Below are positions 37,245-47,323 of a stretch of DNA of 64,000 bases, in pieces. The notes under the pieces are model-generated. The model saw nothing but the letters and a program-made list of their open reading frames with translations, did not search any database and had not been told where the DNA came from. Within the stretch, counting starts at the first letter, position 1, and every line of letters starts with the position of its first letter. A program made the translations under genes and the position numbers. This DNA comes from Megamerina dolium (lineage: Eukaryota > Arthropoda > Insecta > Diptera > Megamerinidae), in assembly GCA_963854835.1 (NCBI GenBank), contig OY978525.1:31519253-31583252 (forward strand). Reading direction: 5' to 3'.

Positions 37245-38700
37245 CACCCGAAATGAGCGAACTGATGGACACCACATTAACTCAACCTTATATCAGTTGA
37301 TCACAAGAAATGCCTCATCCACAACAACATCAACAACCCCGAAAACATCGGCAACAAGTAGATTTTTATTTTCATTATTAATTATTTTCATTATTTAAAA
37401 ACGGTTAAGCAAAAACAATTTTAATTTCTTAAAAAGCAAGAAGCAGTCGGTAATTGAGGCAGAAGAAGTATCAGAATGGAAGCAACCAAGGTATGAGCTC
37501 ACCGGCATCTCTCTCACATACACAAATAGTATAGATTATTTGAACAAGTCTAATGTAAATATTAATATCTTAATAGAACAAATGCTAGGTACTCATAAAG
37601 TGTCATTAAAGTAATAAGTAATAAAAATATATCATAATTTCAGATATGTGGAATAATAATTATGCAAGGACCATTTATTTGAAGATGTCTAATTTATTGT
37701 TAAATATTTTGTTAGAGTACAAATAATTTTATCAGTTTTGTCCAGTCCGAAGCATTTGGAGGTAAATTTTGTGTATTTTTTACACTCAAGTCCCCAATCT
37801 GATTGATCTTATATTCAAATGCAATAAAGTTATTGCAGAAAATACTGAATATTTTCATAAATATTGTAAATTCACAAATACAGTAATATATAACTTTGTC
37901 ATAGTATACGTGTATATACAATATATCCAATTCTTATGAAATCATATTATGCCAATACCAAATAAAGATACTTATGTGTTTAGTAAAATATCCATTTATT
38001 CCTATTTCGATTTGTTGTTCATTCGTGCTCATATAATTCTACGTATCAATAAGTAGAATCGACAACAAAAAAATTTTTTTTAATAAACATTAACAAATAT
38101 ATACAAAAATCGATTTATGTACGAGTATATATGGTATAATATATGAAAGTAATTTGCATATGTTTACAACCAAATCAAGCTTAAATATTTTGGTCACATT
38201 ATTAAAATCGACGAACAGCAACCAAAATAACTACATATACAAGAGAATAATAAACAAGCAAACTTGCAATATCAAACAAACAGCGAAGCAGCTAAGTACT
38301 GAGCTAAATTCAAAATCTACATGTTACATATGACTACATATATACATATGTATGTAGGTACTACATTATCACACATATATACACACCAGAAAATATTCAA
38401 AATTTTCAATTTTCACCTACGATTAACTAATTCCCATATATAGAGTTACGAGTATATGTAGATTTCTGTAAACTCATGCATATCCCTGCAGTGCTAGCGG
38501 GAGTGAACTATCACTTGTAACTAGCCTGTATAGGATAATTTACAAAAGCAACTAGCAATAGAACTATGCCACTGTAGTAGAGATGAAAACAAAAAAATGC
38601 AATTATTTTTCTTTAATTTATCCTCAGTTTACGCTAGAGCACCCTTAAAAGGTAATGTTGGAGGATAAGTAAATTTGAAGAAAAAAAAATTGTGGGAAGA
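37245..38700. other. AT-rich DNA, no gene recognised
   Basis: CAA-rich simple sequence near 37320. No domain-bearing ORF, and no right inverted repeat of the long-TIR element was found here. Confidence 0.4.
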
Positions 38701-38755
38701 AAAAATTAATTGGGTGAGGTGTTACGTTTTATCCCTTTAAGGTCGAGTCTTGGAC

Positions 38756-39450
38756 AGCTAGAATGATCCGATTTAGCTCAAATATGCACCGTTTTATTCG
38801 ATAACTTGTTGCCATTTTGAAGGTAATTTCATAATGCCACTCTCAAAGAAACCCTCATCCTTATTGGCAAAAAACTGGGACAGTCGATTTTCACAAGCTT
38901 CTCTTAAAAAATCATCAACAAAACCTTCCTGACCGTCAATACTGGCTTGGCCACCGTTTGCGCCGGCTCACCGCGATTCGACCACGACCGTTTTCGCTTG
39001 ACGTTATCGTAAGTGACCTTCTTTTCATCACCAATAACCATCCGCTTGAGAAGTGGATCGATTTTGTTGAGATTCAGCAGCGATTCGCAGATGGAAATTC
39101 GGTCCATGAGGTTTTTTTTGCGTTAACTCGTGTGGCATCCATACATTGAGCTTATTTTTGTATCCAGCCTTATGTAAATGAATCCAAACGGTTTTTTGTG
39201 CAATGTTTAGCTCGTTTTTATCGATATTTTCGACAATCGGCCTTCCAGAGTGTTGTGTATCTTTTACATCAAAATTACCGGAACGTAATCGACGAAACCA
39301 AAATTGCACGTGATTGCTTATTACAATATCAGGACCACAAACACTATTCACATTTTCAGCCGTCTGGCTTTCTCGCTTTATCGAAGAAAAACTGTAAGAT
39401 ATGGCGTATTTTCTCTTTACTGGTGTCCCCAAAATTTTTTCACTCAACTA
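38756..39450 (-). pseudogene. Mariner relic of the same family as 7901-9222, internal deletion
   Basis: The minus strand begins MSEKILGTPVKRKYAIS at 39447. It reads FWFRRLRSGNFDVKD and KTVWIHLHKAGYKNKLNVWM (about 39200-39150), then in another frame RISICESLLNLNKIDPLLKR and the first catalytic region VIGDEKKVTYDNVKRKRSWS (about 39030). From VRKVLL it jumps directly to a C-terminal tail (about 38915), so the second and third catalytic Asp are lost. Both inverted repeats are missing. It gives the uninterrupted reference for the 285-bp insertion in the other copy. Confidence 0.9.
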
Positions 39451-39479
39451 ATCATTCATAAATCCCACCAAATAGAAGG

Positions 39480-39937
39480 TAATACAAATCGAAATCTCAT
39501 TATTAATGATTTCCATATGACCTTATCTCTTCTTACCTTAATTCAAAAGTACAACATTTCTAGTAACTAGTTCCAGGTAACGCAAAGGGATCAATTAGCT
39601 ACCTACAATGATAAATGTCAAAATAATGTTTACATTTCTGTGTAACGTACGAAATCATATTTAAAATGAGAACTTCAAATTGGCTCGAAAAGAAGTAGTG
39701 GATGAATCCGTTATACAGCAGGGATAGTACAACACTTAATACAACATGGTCTATAGCATATACATGTGATTAAAAATGTTTGTCAACACTGTGGGAATTG
39801 TTGATATTTTCAAAGCTGCAACATAAACAACATCAACAACATCAACAACAACAACTACTACAACTTCAACAATGGCCAAATGATTGTAAATTACATTGTT
39901 AAAGTGTTATCACAATTTCAACATATATACATACTAC
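39480..39937. other. AT-rich DNA, no gene recognised
   Basis: Contains an acaacatcaacaac tract near 39820. Nothing else recognised. Confidence 0.4.
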
Positions 39938-40540
39938 CAGTAGCGTAGCCAGGGGAGGGGATCAGGGGATTGATCCCCCCTTTGGCCGATGGACTTGTTA
40001 AAAAATAAAAATAATAATATATTGTTACGTTTTTATTCTGTGAACGTTTAATTCTATTTCAATTACCTTGTTCGATCACTGGATTCTGTTAATGATAACT
40101 GCAACACTTATTTTATACAACTATATACAGCAACAATTTATTTAATAATCTCTATTTACAATCAACACTGTTTACAATCAACTATTTACTATAACACTTA
40201 AATGTACTTGCAACTTTTGCCTCTGTATCAATGTTTTCGCAATCACGTTCGGAATTAGATTGATTTTCCTTCTCAACACTGGCTCTATTTATACTCTGTT
40301 GGCAACACCCCAGAATCTTCCTTTATCGAGATTCTTCTCTTCCTTTCTCGTTGGCTTGTTCTGGTTATCGCTTATTTCTTTTTGTTGACATTCGTTTCGA
40401 TGCTGCCAATAGAGTCAGTCACAATAGTGATGAGTAATCAACTATCGATACTCTTTACAATATATATATATGTATATTTAAAAATCATTCATTAATCCGT
40501 TACCCCCTCTCCCCATGCCAAAATCCTGGCTACGCCACTG
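39938..40540. mobile_element. hAT-like MITE, split by a solo LTR
   Basis: Inverted ends CAGTAGCGTAGCCAGG (39938) and the complement of CAGTGGCGTAGCCAGG (ending 40540) are flanked by a perfect 8-bp direct repeat, catactac (39930-39937 and 40541-40548). An 8-bp duplication with a CAG-starting end is the mark of the hAT superfamily. Without the LTR and its target duplication the element is about 162 bp and non-coding. The internal G/C runs near each end (aggggaggggatcagggg; taccccctctcccc) are also inverted. Confidence 0.93.
40023..40459 (-). mobile_element. Solo LTR of the Gypsy-type element at 41021
   Basis: Reverse-oriented 437-bp LTR beginning tgttacgtttttattctgtg and ending gatactctttaca. 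It is flanked by a 4-bp duplication atat (40019-40022, 40460-40463). It has the same 10-bp stretch as the 3' LTR (44429) and not the shorter form of the 5' LTR. A solo LTR with a target duplication arises by recombination between the LTRs of a full element. Confidence 0.93.
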
Positions 40541-40548
40541 CATACTAC

Positions 40549-40969
40549 ATACAGATATAAACTCCAACACATACTAAACAGCAATAGTTTTGGAAATTTC
40601 TACTGCCACAAAAAATTTGCATATGAAAATGGTTCAAATAAGCGTATTTCTCATATAAGGTGAGACTCGATACTACAGGCTATTTTCACATATGCCTACC
40701 AACAAAGGCATAATATTAGTATTATGTAAATTTTATTAATTTCGGGAATAATTTTTTGTATTTTTCAAAATAACAATTATTTGAAAAATTAACATATAGA
40801 TTGTATTTTGTAATTTTCAAATCATTTATAAATGTTTTCGTGTTGTTCGATTGAGGAGATTAATGTAAATAATTTCTTTAGTAAGAGCATTTTTATATAC
40901 GCCTTAAAGTACTACACTTTTCAAAAATCCATAAAAACAATTATTTAGTTTGAAAAAAAAAATTAGTGG
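40549..40969. other. AT-rich DNA, no gene recognised
   Basis: Between the MITE target duplication and the long-TIR element. Nothing recognised. Confidence 0.4.
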
Positions 40970-41020
40970 AGTGCTGTCTACGCCAGAAAATTACGTCGTA
41001 ATTTTGAGTAATTTACATAC

Positions 41021-41448
41021 TGTAACGAGTATCGATAGTTGATTACTCATCACTATTGTGACTGACTCTATTGGCCGCATCGAAACGAATGTCAACAAAA
41101 AGAAATAAGCGATAACCAGAACAAGCCAACGAGAAAGGAAGAGAAGAATCTCGATAAAGGAAGATTCTAGGGTGTTGCCAACAGAGTATAAATAGAGCCA
41201 GTGTTGAGAAGTGACAATCAATCTACTTCCGAACGTGATTGCGAAAACATTGATACAGAGGCAAAAGTTGCAAGTACATTTAAGTGTTATAGTAAATAGT
41301 TGATTGTAAACAGTGTTGATTGTAAATAGAGATTATTAAATAAATTGTTGCTGTATATAGTTGCATAAAATAAGTGTTGCAGTGATTATTAACAGAATCC
41401 AGTGATCGAACAAGGTAATTCAAACGCTCACAGAATAAAAACGTAACA
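41021..41448 (+). repeat. 5' LTR
   Basis: 428 bp. A TATA box (tataaata, 41187-41194) lies in the middle and a poly(A) signal aataaa at 41339-41344. It lacks 10 bp (tagaattaaa) present in the 3' LTR near 44834 and in the solo LTR at 40023. Confidence 0.93.
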
Positions 41449-41450
41449 AT

Positions 41451-41470
41451 TGGTGTCAGAAGTGGGATTC
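41451..41470 (+). other. Primer binding site, probably tRNA-Leu
   Basis: TGGTGTCAGAAGTGGGATTC starts 2 bp after the 5' LTR and begins with TGG, complementary to a tRNA CCA end. The tRNA-Leu assignment rests on the expected complement of a leucine tRNA 3' end and was not checked against a tRNA set. Confidence 0.75.
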
Positions 41471-41477
41471 TGTAAAG

Positions 41478-44390
41478 ATGGTGAAAATTGACCAACTAAA
41501 AGTGGACCAGCTTAAAAAGCTGTTAGTAGAGATGAATCTATCGTCATCAGGTGCAAAGGCGGAACTGCTGGTGAGGCTGAGGCAAGCTATGGAGGCTAAG
41601 GGAATTAATGTAGAAGAACATGAGTTCTTCGAGGAAGCCGATATACAAGCAGTTGTGCACGCTGAGGAAGAGAGCAAAATAGATTCGAGTGGTCAACTCA
41701 TGGATTTCATGAAAACCATGATGCAACAGCAGAAACAACAGCTACAAGAAAATGCGTCTCGCCAAGAAAACGCTATGGGAGAGTTCCAGAAAACAATTGA
41801 CTCCAAGCTTCAAGAACATTCGGCCGAATTGCGTATGGAAATTCAAGAAGGTTCGTCTCGCCAAGAGGGCGTTATTAGTGATTTGCGTATGGAAATTCAA
41901 GAACATTCGGCTCGCCAAGAACACGTCATCGAAAATCTACAAAAAGGAATTGAACTTAGATTTCAGGAAATTTCCGGAACCATTAATGAAAAGGTCACGG
42001 ATTTAAAGGAACATGTAGATGATTTGGAAGATAAGTTCGAGAAATTACAGCACGATCTCAACCAACTAAAAATAAATGGACCAGCCACATCAGTGATTCG
42101 AGATTCAAGCACAATCAAACTAAAGCCACCAACATTTGACGGAAGCACGCCATTCAATATCTTCAAGCTTCAATTCGAGACAACAGCTTCGAAGAATCAA
42201 TGGGATGATAGCGACAAGACTGCTGCTTTAATAGTCGCATTAAAAGGTAATGCTTCCGAGGTGTTACAGATGGTTCCAGAAAAAGATCGTGGTAGCTATC
42301 AGTCACTGATGGACACACTCCAGCGAAAATATGGAAATGAATACAAGAGTCAATTACATCGAGTTGAATTGAGATCGCGAGTGCAACGGAGTAATGAGAG
42401 CCTTCAGGAATTCGCTTCCGATATTGAGCGCTTATGTCATCTAGCGTTCTCCGGTAATTCGGAAGAGTTTGTCGAAAAAATCAAAATAGAGGCTTTCATA
42501 GATGGCATACGTGATGGAGAGACAAAGCGTGCCCTAGTCATGTCACCAAGGAATACTTATGCCGAAACAGTCAGTAGTGCTTTGACATATGAAGCCGCCA
42601 GCTTAATGTGTCGACCAGTGCCAGGAGTACGCAAACTAGAGGGGAAAACATCACATCTGGTTGAAGCAGTGCGTCAGGCAGTAAAATCAGTAGTTCAGCC
42701 TGAAGTAAGAGCAGGTCGACGCGAAACCAAATTTAATGGTAAGTGCTTCATTTGCGACAAACGAGGGCATATAGCTCGTGATTGCAATCAATCGAGTATG
42801 AAGCCTAAAGGAAGAACAAGGAATCAACACAAAAATAAATTTGCCGGTAAGTGCTTCATATGCGATCAAAGAGGACACATGGCGCGTAATTGCCGCCTAC
42901 GACGCAAGCAACAAAGATCGAATTCACCAGGACAACGAAAGGAAGATCGTGATGTCATTCATCGTGGTAAAGCTGATACTCCATATCATCGTATTTGTAC
43001 CGTAGATAGCAAACATTGTTCTCGGGTAGGAAGCCAGAATCACATTGTTAACCTACGTCTTACGAATGTATTGTCGGAAGAGTCATGGACCACCGAACGA
43101 GTTCAAGAAGGTCAACGGAACGACCCAGATCTCTCAAAGATCATGAAATACAAGGAGCAGGGCATACGTCCAGATTGGCAAGAAATGGCTAATGAGAGTC
43201 CAATAGCAAAGGCATACTGGGCGCAGTGGCAAAGCCTGCACTTACGAGACGGATGTTTATTCCGAGCTTGGGAAAGTGAGGATGGAAAAATCACTAATGA
43301 TCTTCTAGTGGTACCCAAGGCGAGAATAAATGAAGTGATAGCTGAGTATCACAATGCCTCCAATGGAGGGCATTTGGGAATCACCAAAACCGTCGAGAAA
43401 ATAAAGAAACGATTTTATTGGGTTGGATGTCATGACCATGTCGCTGATTGGATTCGGAAGTGTAAGCAATGTGCAATGGCCAAAGGTCCCACTAAGAAAA
43501 GTCGAGGTAAGATGCACCAATACACCGTGGGTGCTCCATTTGAGCGAATTGCTATGGACATAGCTGGGCCATTTCCAATAAGCAATGCAGGAAACAAGTA
43601 TGTTCTGGTGGTTATAGATTACTTCAGTAAATGGCCTGAAGTATACCCCATTCCAAATCAGGAAGCTAGTACAGTTGCGGATGTATTCGTCAACCAATGG
43701 GTTACTCGTTTTGGTGTACCGATGGAGTTACACTCAGACCAAGGTCGAAATTTCGAAGCAGTTGTATTCCAAGAGATATGCCGTATGCTGGGTATATACA
43801 AAACTCGTACAACACCTTTGCATCCACAATCTGATGGCATGGTAGAACGATTTAACCGTACCTTGGAGGAATATTTGAGAAAAGTCGTAGATAAATACCA
43901 AAGAGACTGGGATGTACATATACCAATGTTCCTCATGGCATATAGATGCGCACAACATGATACGACGGCTACTACACCGGCAATGGCAATTTTTGGAAAC
44001 GAGTTAAGACTGCCAGCTGATTTAAAATTTGGAGTCGTAACACCAACGAGATCAACCGAAGGTAATTATACTAGCGAAAAGCGGGAACAGTTGGATGAAG
44101 TACATCGGTTCATCAGAGAGCGGTCGCAGATGATAAGCGATAAGATGAAGGCCAGGTATGACTTGAAAGCAAATTCAAAAGGGTTCTATGAAGGAGAGCT
44201 TGTAATGCTTCATAATCCACAACGAAAGAAAGGCCTGTCTCCTAAACTACAGACTCATTGGGAAGGACCATATGAGATTATAGCAAAGATAAATGACGTA
44301 GTGTATCGCATTCAACGTGCCTGGAATAAAAGAGCAAAGTTTAAAGTAGTGCACTTGGAGCGACTTGCGCCATATCGAGGAGAAGTATAA
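41478..44390 (+). CDS. Gag-integrase fusion polyprotein of a non-autonomous Gypsy-type element
   Basis: Open for 970 codons from the ATG 8 bp after the primer site. In order: a SAP-like DNA-binding motif (residues 5-40, VDQLKKLLVEMNLSSSG); a coiled-coil stretch (about 75-200) with a duplicated 18-residue unit (RMEIQEGSSRQE, RMEIQEHSARQE); a Gag capsid-like region (about 210-390); two CCHC zinc knuckles (CFICDKRGHIARDC from residue 423, CFICDQRGHMARNC from 459). A short linker leads straight to the H2C2 zinc finger of integrase (His from residue 625, CKQC near 660). The integrase core has D694, D754 and E790 (35 residues between the last two). A GPY/F-type tail (HWEGPYEII, about 920) ends it. 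Protease, RT and RNase H, normally between the knuckles and H2C2, are absent without loss of frame. CTVDSKHCSRV (near residue 512) looks like the usual RNase H-integrase linker and so marks the right side of the deletion. No env ORF. Confidence 0.95.
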   Translation: MVKIDQLKVDQLKKLLVEMNLSSSGAKAELLVRLRQAMEAKGINVEEHEFFEEADIQAVVHAEEESKIDSSGQLMDFMKTMMQQQKQQLQENASRQENAMGEFQKTIDSKLQEHSAELRMEIQEGSSRQEGVISDLRMEIQEHSARQEHVIENLQKGIELRFQEISGTINEKVTDLKEHVDDLEDKFEKLQHDLNQLKINGPATSVIRDSSTIKLKPPTFDGSTPFNIFKLQFETTASKNQWDDSDKTAALIVALKGNASEVLQMVPEKDRGSYQSLMDTLQRKYGNEYKSQLHRVELRSRVQRSNESLQEFASDIERLCHLAFSGNSEEFVEKIKIEAFIDGIRDGETKRALVMSPRNTYAETVSSALTYEAASLMCRPVPGVRKLEGKTSHLVEAVRQAVKSVVQPEVRAGRRETKFNGKCFICDKRGHIARDCNQSSMKPKGRTRNQHKNKFAGKCFICDQRGHMARNCRLRRKQQRSNSPGQRKEDRDVIHRGKADTPYHRICTVDSKHCSRVGSQNHIVNLRLTNVLSEESWTTERVQEGQRNDPDLSKIMKYKEQGIRPDWQEMANESPIAKAYWAQWQSLHLRDGCLFRAWESEDGKITNDLLVVPKARINEVIAEYHNASNGGHLGITKTVEKIKKRFYWVGCHDHVADWIRKCKQCAMAKGPTKKSRGKMHQYTVGAPFERIAMDIAGPFPISNAGNKYVLVVIDYFSKWPEVYPIPNQEASTVADVFVNQWVTRFGVPMELHSDQGRNFEAVVFQEICRMLGIYKTRTTPLHPQSDGMVERFNRTLEEYLRKVVDKYQRDWDVHIPMFLMAYRCAQHDTTATTPAMAIFGNELRLPADLKFGVVTPTRSTEGNYTSEKREQLDEVHRFIRERSQMISDKMKARYDLKANSKGFYEGELVMLHNPQRKKGLSPKLQTHWEGPYEIIAKINDVVYRIQRAWNKRAKFKVVHLERLAPYRGEV

Positions 44391-44417
44391 AAACTTGTTC
44401 GGGACGAACAAGGTTAA

Positions 44418-44428
44418 GAGGAGGGCAG
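44418..44428 (+). other. Polypurine tract
   Basis: gaggagggcag immediately before the 3' LTR; one pyrimidine. Expected primer for plus-strand DNA synthesis. Confidence 0.75.
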
Positions 44429-44866
44429 TGTAACGAGTATCGATAGTTGATTACTCATCACTATTGTGACTGACTCTATTGGCCGCATCGAAACGAATGT
44501 CAACAAAAAGAAATAAGCGATAACCAGAACAAGCCAACGAGAAAGGAAGAGAAGAATCTCGATAAAGGAAGATTCTAGGGTGTTGCCAACAGAGTATAAA
44601 TAGAGCCAGTGTTGAGAATTGACAATCAATCTACTTCCGAACGTGATTGCGAAAACATTGATACAGAGGCAAAAGTTGCAAGTACATTTAAGTGTTATAG
44701 TAAATAGTTGATTGTAAACAGTGTTGATTGTAAATAGAGATTATTAAATAAATTGTTGCTGTATATAGTTGCATAAAATAAGTGTTGCAGTGATTATTAA
44801 CAGAATCCAGTGATCGAACAAGGTAATTCAAATAGAATTAAACGCTCACAGAATAAAAACGTAACA
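44429..44866 (+). repeat. 3' LTR
   Basis: 438 bp, otherwise nearly identical to the 5' LTR. It retains the 10-bp stretch missing from the 5' LTR, and the solo LTR agrees with it, so this is the ancestral length. Confidence 0.93.
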
Positions 44867-45332
44867 ATACATTTGGCCACCAACGAAAGACTTAACAATT
44901 CTGAAGGTGATAAAAAGTGTACTGTTGCAAATACAATACAACAGCAAGTAGCAGCACCACCATAACATCAACCGTATCAATAACAACAAAAAGATTTGTC
45001 ATCAAGTATCAACAGCAATAGTTCGAGATTGCAAAAGATGATGGCGAAAATTAATTAATTAATTTGAGTTAAATATTAAAAATAATACATATTGAAGGAA
45101 GAATTAATGACAAATTCAAATTAGGAAAACCAAATATAATAATTGAAACTAGGGAAATAAATGAAAATAATGTGAGAGAAAGGGAATATATTACAAAAAA
45201 AAAAAAATAACAAATAACCGAATGTATTGCTGAACATCGATTAAAAGCAGGGATGTAACTCGCCTTCTATAAAGGTGTCACCAAATCCACCAGACAGTGC
45301 GCGCGACGTAATTTTTTGGCGTAGACAAGTGC

Positions 45333-46264
45333 CTAAAAGTATAGATGCAAAAAAGGGAAGGCTGTTTTGCATTATTATTCGATAATTAGATAATTAGAAT
45401 GTTCTTATTTTTATATAGATGCTCAGGCTGCTGTTTTGCTGCAATATGAAGGCGGATGAGTTAGAGCAGACGGGTCAGTCTTGACGCATTCTTAAATATA
45501 CTTTTCGCGGTTCCTGTGAGTGTTAACGAGAGGTGCGCATATCATCAGCTTCCGAATTCAAAATGGAAATCACTGATTTTTTATATTATCACTTGCGTCA
45601 CGTGTCATTCATATGTTGACGATAATTCTTGTGAGTTTTTTACTAACAATATTGTTAGGCTCAAAGAAAAGCCGCTGGTACATTGTTACTCACACAGAAG
45701 AACTTCGTATTCCATTCATAGCCAACTGTAATTGAGTAAATAAGTAAAACTCAATCGGTTGAAATCTGTGAAATTCAACGGTCTGGGCCTAGTAAGAAAC
45801 TGGTTTAGCAGTAATTGGTTTTAAAACGGCATTGTAGTGGTAGTTGTGATTCACAGCAGTTATTTGTGGTATTAAAAACTATTTTTGTATAAAGAGAATG
45901 TTTAAAAAAAGACTTGAAATAATGCAAAAAATATAATTTAATTTATATCTCGATGATTTTTAGAAACTCCTAAAAATATGCCATAAAAATTTATATTTTA
46001 AGTACTTATTACAATTTCATATGGATTAATTTGAACATTCAATGTTAAATTCTTTATAGCAAACAATCCAAATCAGCAATATCAAGAATTTGTAATTTAA
46101 ATATATGCGGATAAGACCAACAACGACAACAACAACACAAATTGAATTACACTAAAACAGAAGGAAATACTTGCATATTTCAACTAGCCGTTGATAAACA
46201 AGTTGTCAAGCACATTGTATCAGATTTCATTAAGAGTGACTATAAATCGAAATTCTGAAGCATA
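45333..46264. other. Upstream region of the pickpocket exon
   Basis: AT-rich, with no repeat recognised. It should contain the 5' UTR or an upstream intron of the + strand gene. No TATA box or initiator could be singled out. A stop (tga at 46256-46258) lies in frame just upstream of the ATG at 46265. Confidence 0.4.
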
Positions 46265-47100
46265 ATGATACGGGCACGAAATAGCATATACAACAACAAC
46301 AATGAAGACGACAATGAAAATATGTTCTACGAACGTTTTGCTCAATCAAGCGCAGAGTCCACTACAATCACTACCACATCCGACAATGTGGATAATAATG
46401 CTGACGATGATGATGCTGGTGGGAGATCAGTAGCAGCATCGACTATTTCATTAAATCGTGCTGAACAATGGAATGTACCAACAACCGCAGCAACATTACA
46501 CGAACACTACAAGCATCATAATAATAATCATCATCATGATCATTATGGTAGACAAAACAAATCGGTGGCCGAAGCATTAGTGGCAGCTGCACCAGCTGCA
46601 GTAATATATACAGCATCGTTTGAAGAACAACAGCGCAGTGCCCAATATCCATTTACATTCAATGCACAAAAGAATTTCGCTGCAAAGCAGACAGGACTAA
46701 GAACAACAAAAACAACCACCGCCGCAGCAGCAGCAACAATAACACACCAAAATCAACGTAATACCAATGTGCTGCTGGTTAAGCCACAGGTTAAAAAGCA
46801 CGTTGGTCTTATTACAAGTAACAGCATTAATGATCATCGACCAACATCACCACCGCCAGCATATACGAGTCGTAAAACACCATGGAAAATACGGCGAATA
46901 TGCGCCAATCCACGTTATTGGTTCCGTAGAAGGCAAACGAATCTGCAACCGGTTATCAAGCGTAATGATTTTGATGATATTATCACCAGGAAAGTTACAA
47001 TTGTTGATAAAGGAAGGCAATTTGTTGATGAGTTCCTACAAGGCTCATCTATACATGGTTTCATCTATTTAGCGAAAATTGGTTTAAGCATTGTGGAACG
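46265..47100 (+). CDS. Pickpocket (DEG/ENaC) sodium-channel subunit, N-terminal exon
   Basis: 278 codons plus two bases, ending at a good splice donor (gaacg|gtaagaaat, 47100/47101). The last ~55 residues are the cytoplasmic N-terminus of a DEG/ENaC channel: a basic segment with PRYWFRRRQTNLQPV, then VDEFLQGSSIHGFIYLAKIG (residues 253-272). H264-G265 is the family's conserved HG gating motif and IVER is the usual run-up to membrane helix 1. That helix would start in the next exon. Residues 1-200 are low complexity (runs of N, H, T, A and D), much longer than the short N-termini of most pickpocket proteins. The ATG is the first after an in-frame stop, but initiation context is weak and an upstream exon is possible. 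No TM1 or later exon was recognised downstream. Which pickpocket gene it is cannot be said. Confidence 0.8.
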
Positions 47101-47110
47101 GTAAGAAATA
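47101..47110 (+). promoter_or_regulatory. Splice donor of the pickpocket exon
   Basis: gtaagaaata follows the codon fragment CG. It matches the GTRAGT-like donor consensus well. In the genomic frame translation would otherwise hit TAA one codon later. Confidence 0.7.
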
Positions 47111-47323
47111 AATCGTAATCAATATTATCATAAATATCTCATCATAACATCACAATTCATAACAACATTTTTGATATGAAAATTAGATTGAACGAGTAGT
47201 AACCAAGTGCACTTAAGCGAATAGTTTCAATTAATTTACTAATCATAAAACAAAATACATAAACAATTGAGCAATTCTTTGCAAATGTATTATAAATATG
47301 AATATACAAATATTTGTAACCAC

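Larger units (their letters stand above)
41021..44866 (+). mobile_element. Gypsy-type LTR retrotransposon, internally deleted, young
   Basis: The LTRs 41021-41448 and 44429-44866 begin TGTAAC and end GTAACA. The element is flanked by a 4-bp duplication atac (41017-41020, 44867-44870). The tRNA primer site TGGTGTCAGAAGTGGGATTC starts at 41451; its sequence suggests tRNA-Leu. A purine-rich tract gaggagggcag precedes the 3' LTR (44418-44428). The two LTRs differ, as far as I can see, by a 10-bp deletion in the 5' LTR and about one substitution (41212), so insertion is recent. The interior holds only one ORF, in which protease, RT and RNase H are missing. Replication would need enzymes from a complete relative. 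Confidence 0.95.
40975..45327 (+). mobile_element. Long-TIR DNA element, copy 2, containing a full LTR element
   Basis: The left end TGTCTACGCCAGAAAATTAC (40975) and right end ttttttggcgtagaca (ending 45327) are inverted. They are flanked by agtgc on both sides (40970-40974, 45328-45332), a 5-bp duplication. Removing the LTR element leaves about 503 bp without coding capacity. The left inverted repeat is cut to about 24 bp by a deletion relative to copy 1, while the right keeps about 113 bp. The superfamily is not recognised; a 5-bp duplication excludes mariner (2 bp), piggyBac (4) and hAT (8). Confidence 0.8.

Noticed and set aside
41021..41448. Host promoter with TATA box at 41187
   Set aside because: It is the LTR promoter of the retrotransposon.
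41021..44866. Endogenous retrovirus with envelope
   Set aside because: No env-like ORF or membrane segments after integrase; the 3' LTR follows 38 bp after the stop.
35402..45327. One large composite transposon bounded by the two TGTCTACGCC elements
   Set aside because: Both copies share inner sequence in the same orientation and only copy 2 shows a flanking target duplication around its own ends, so they are separate insertions.
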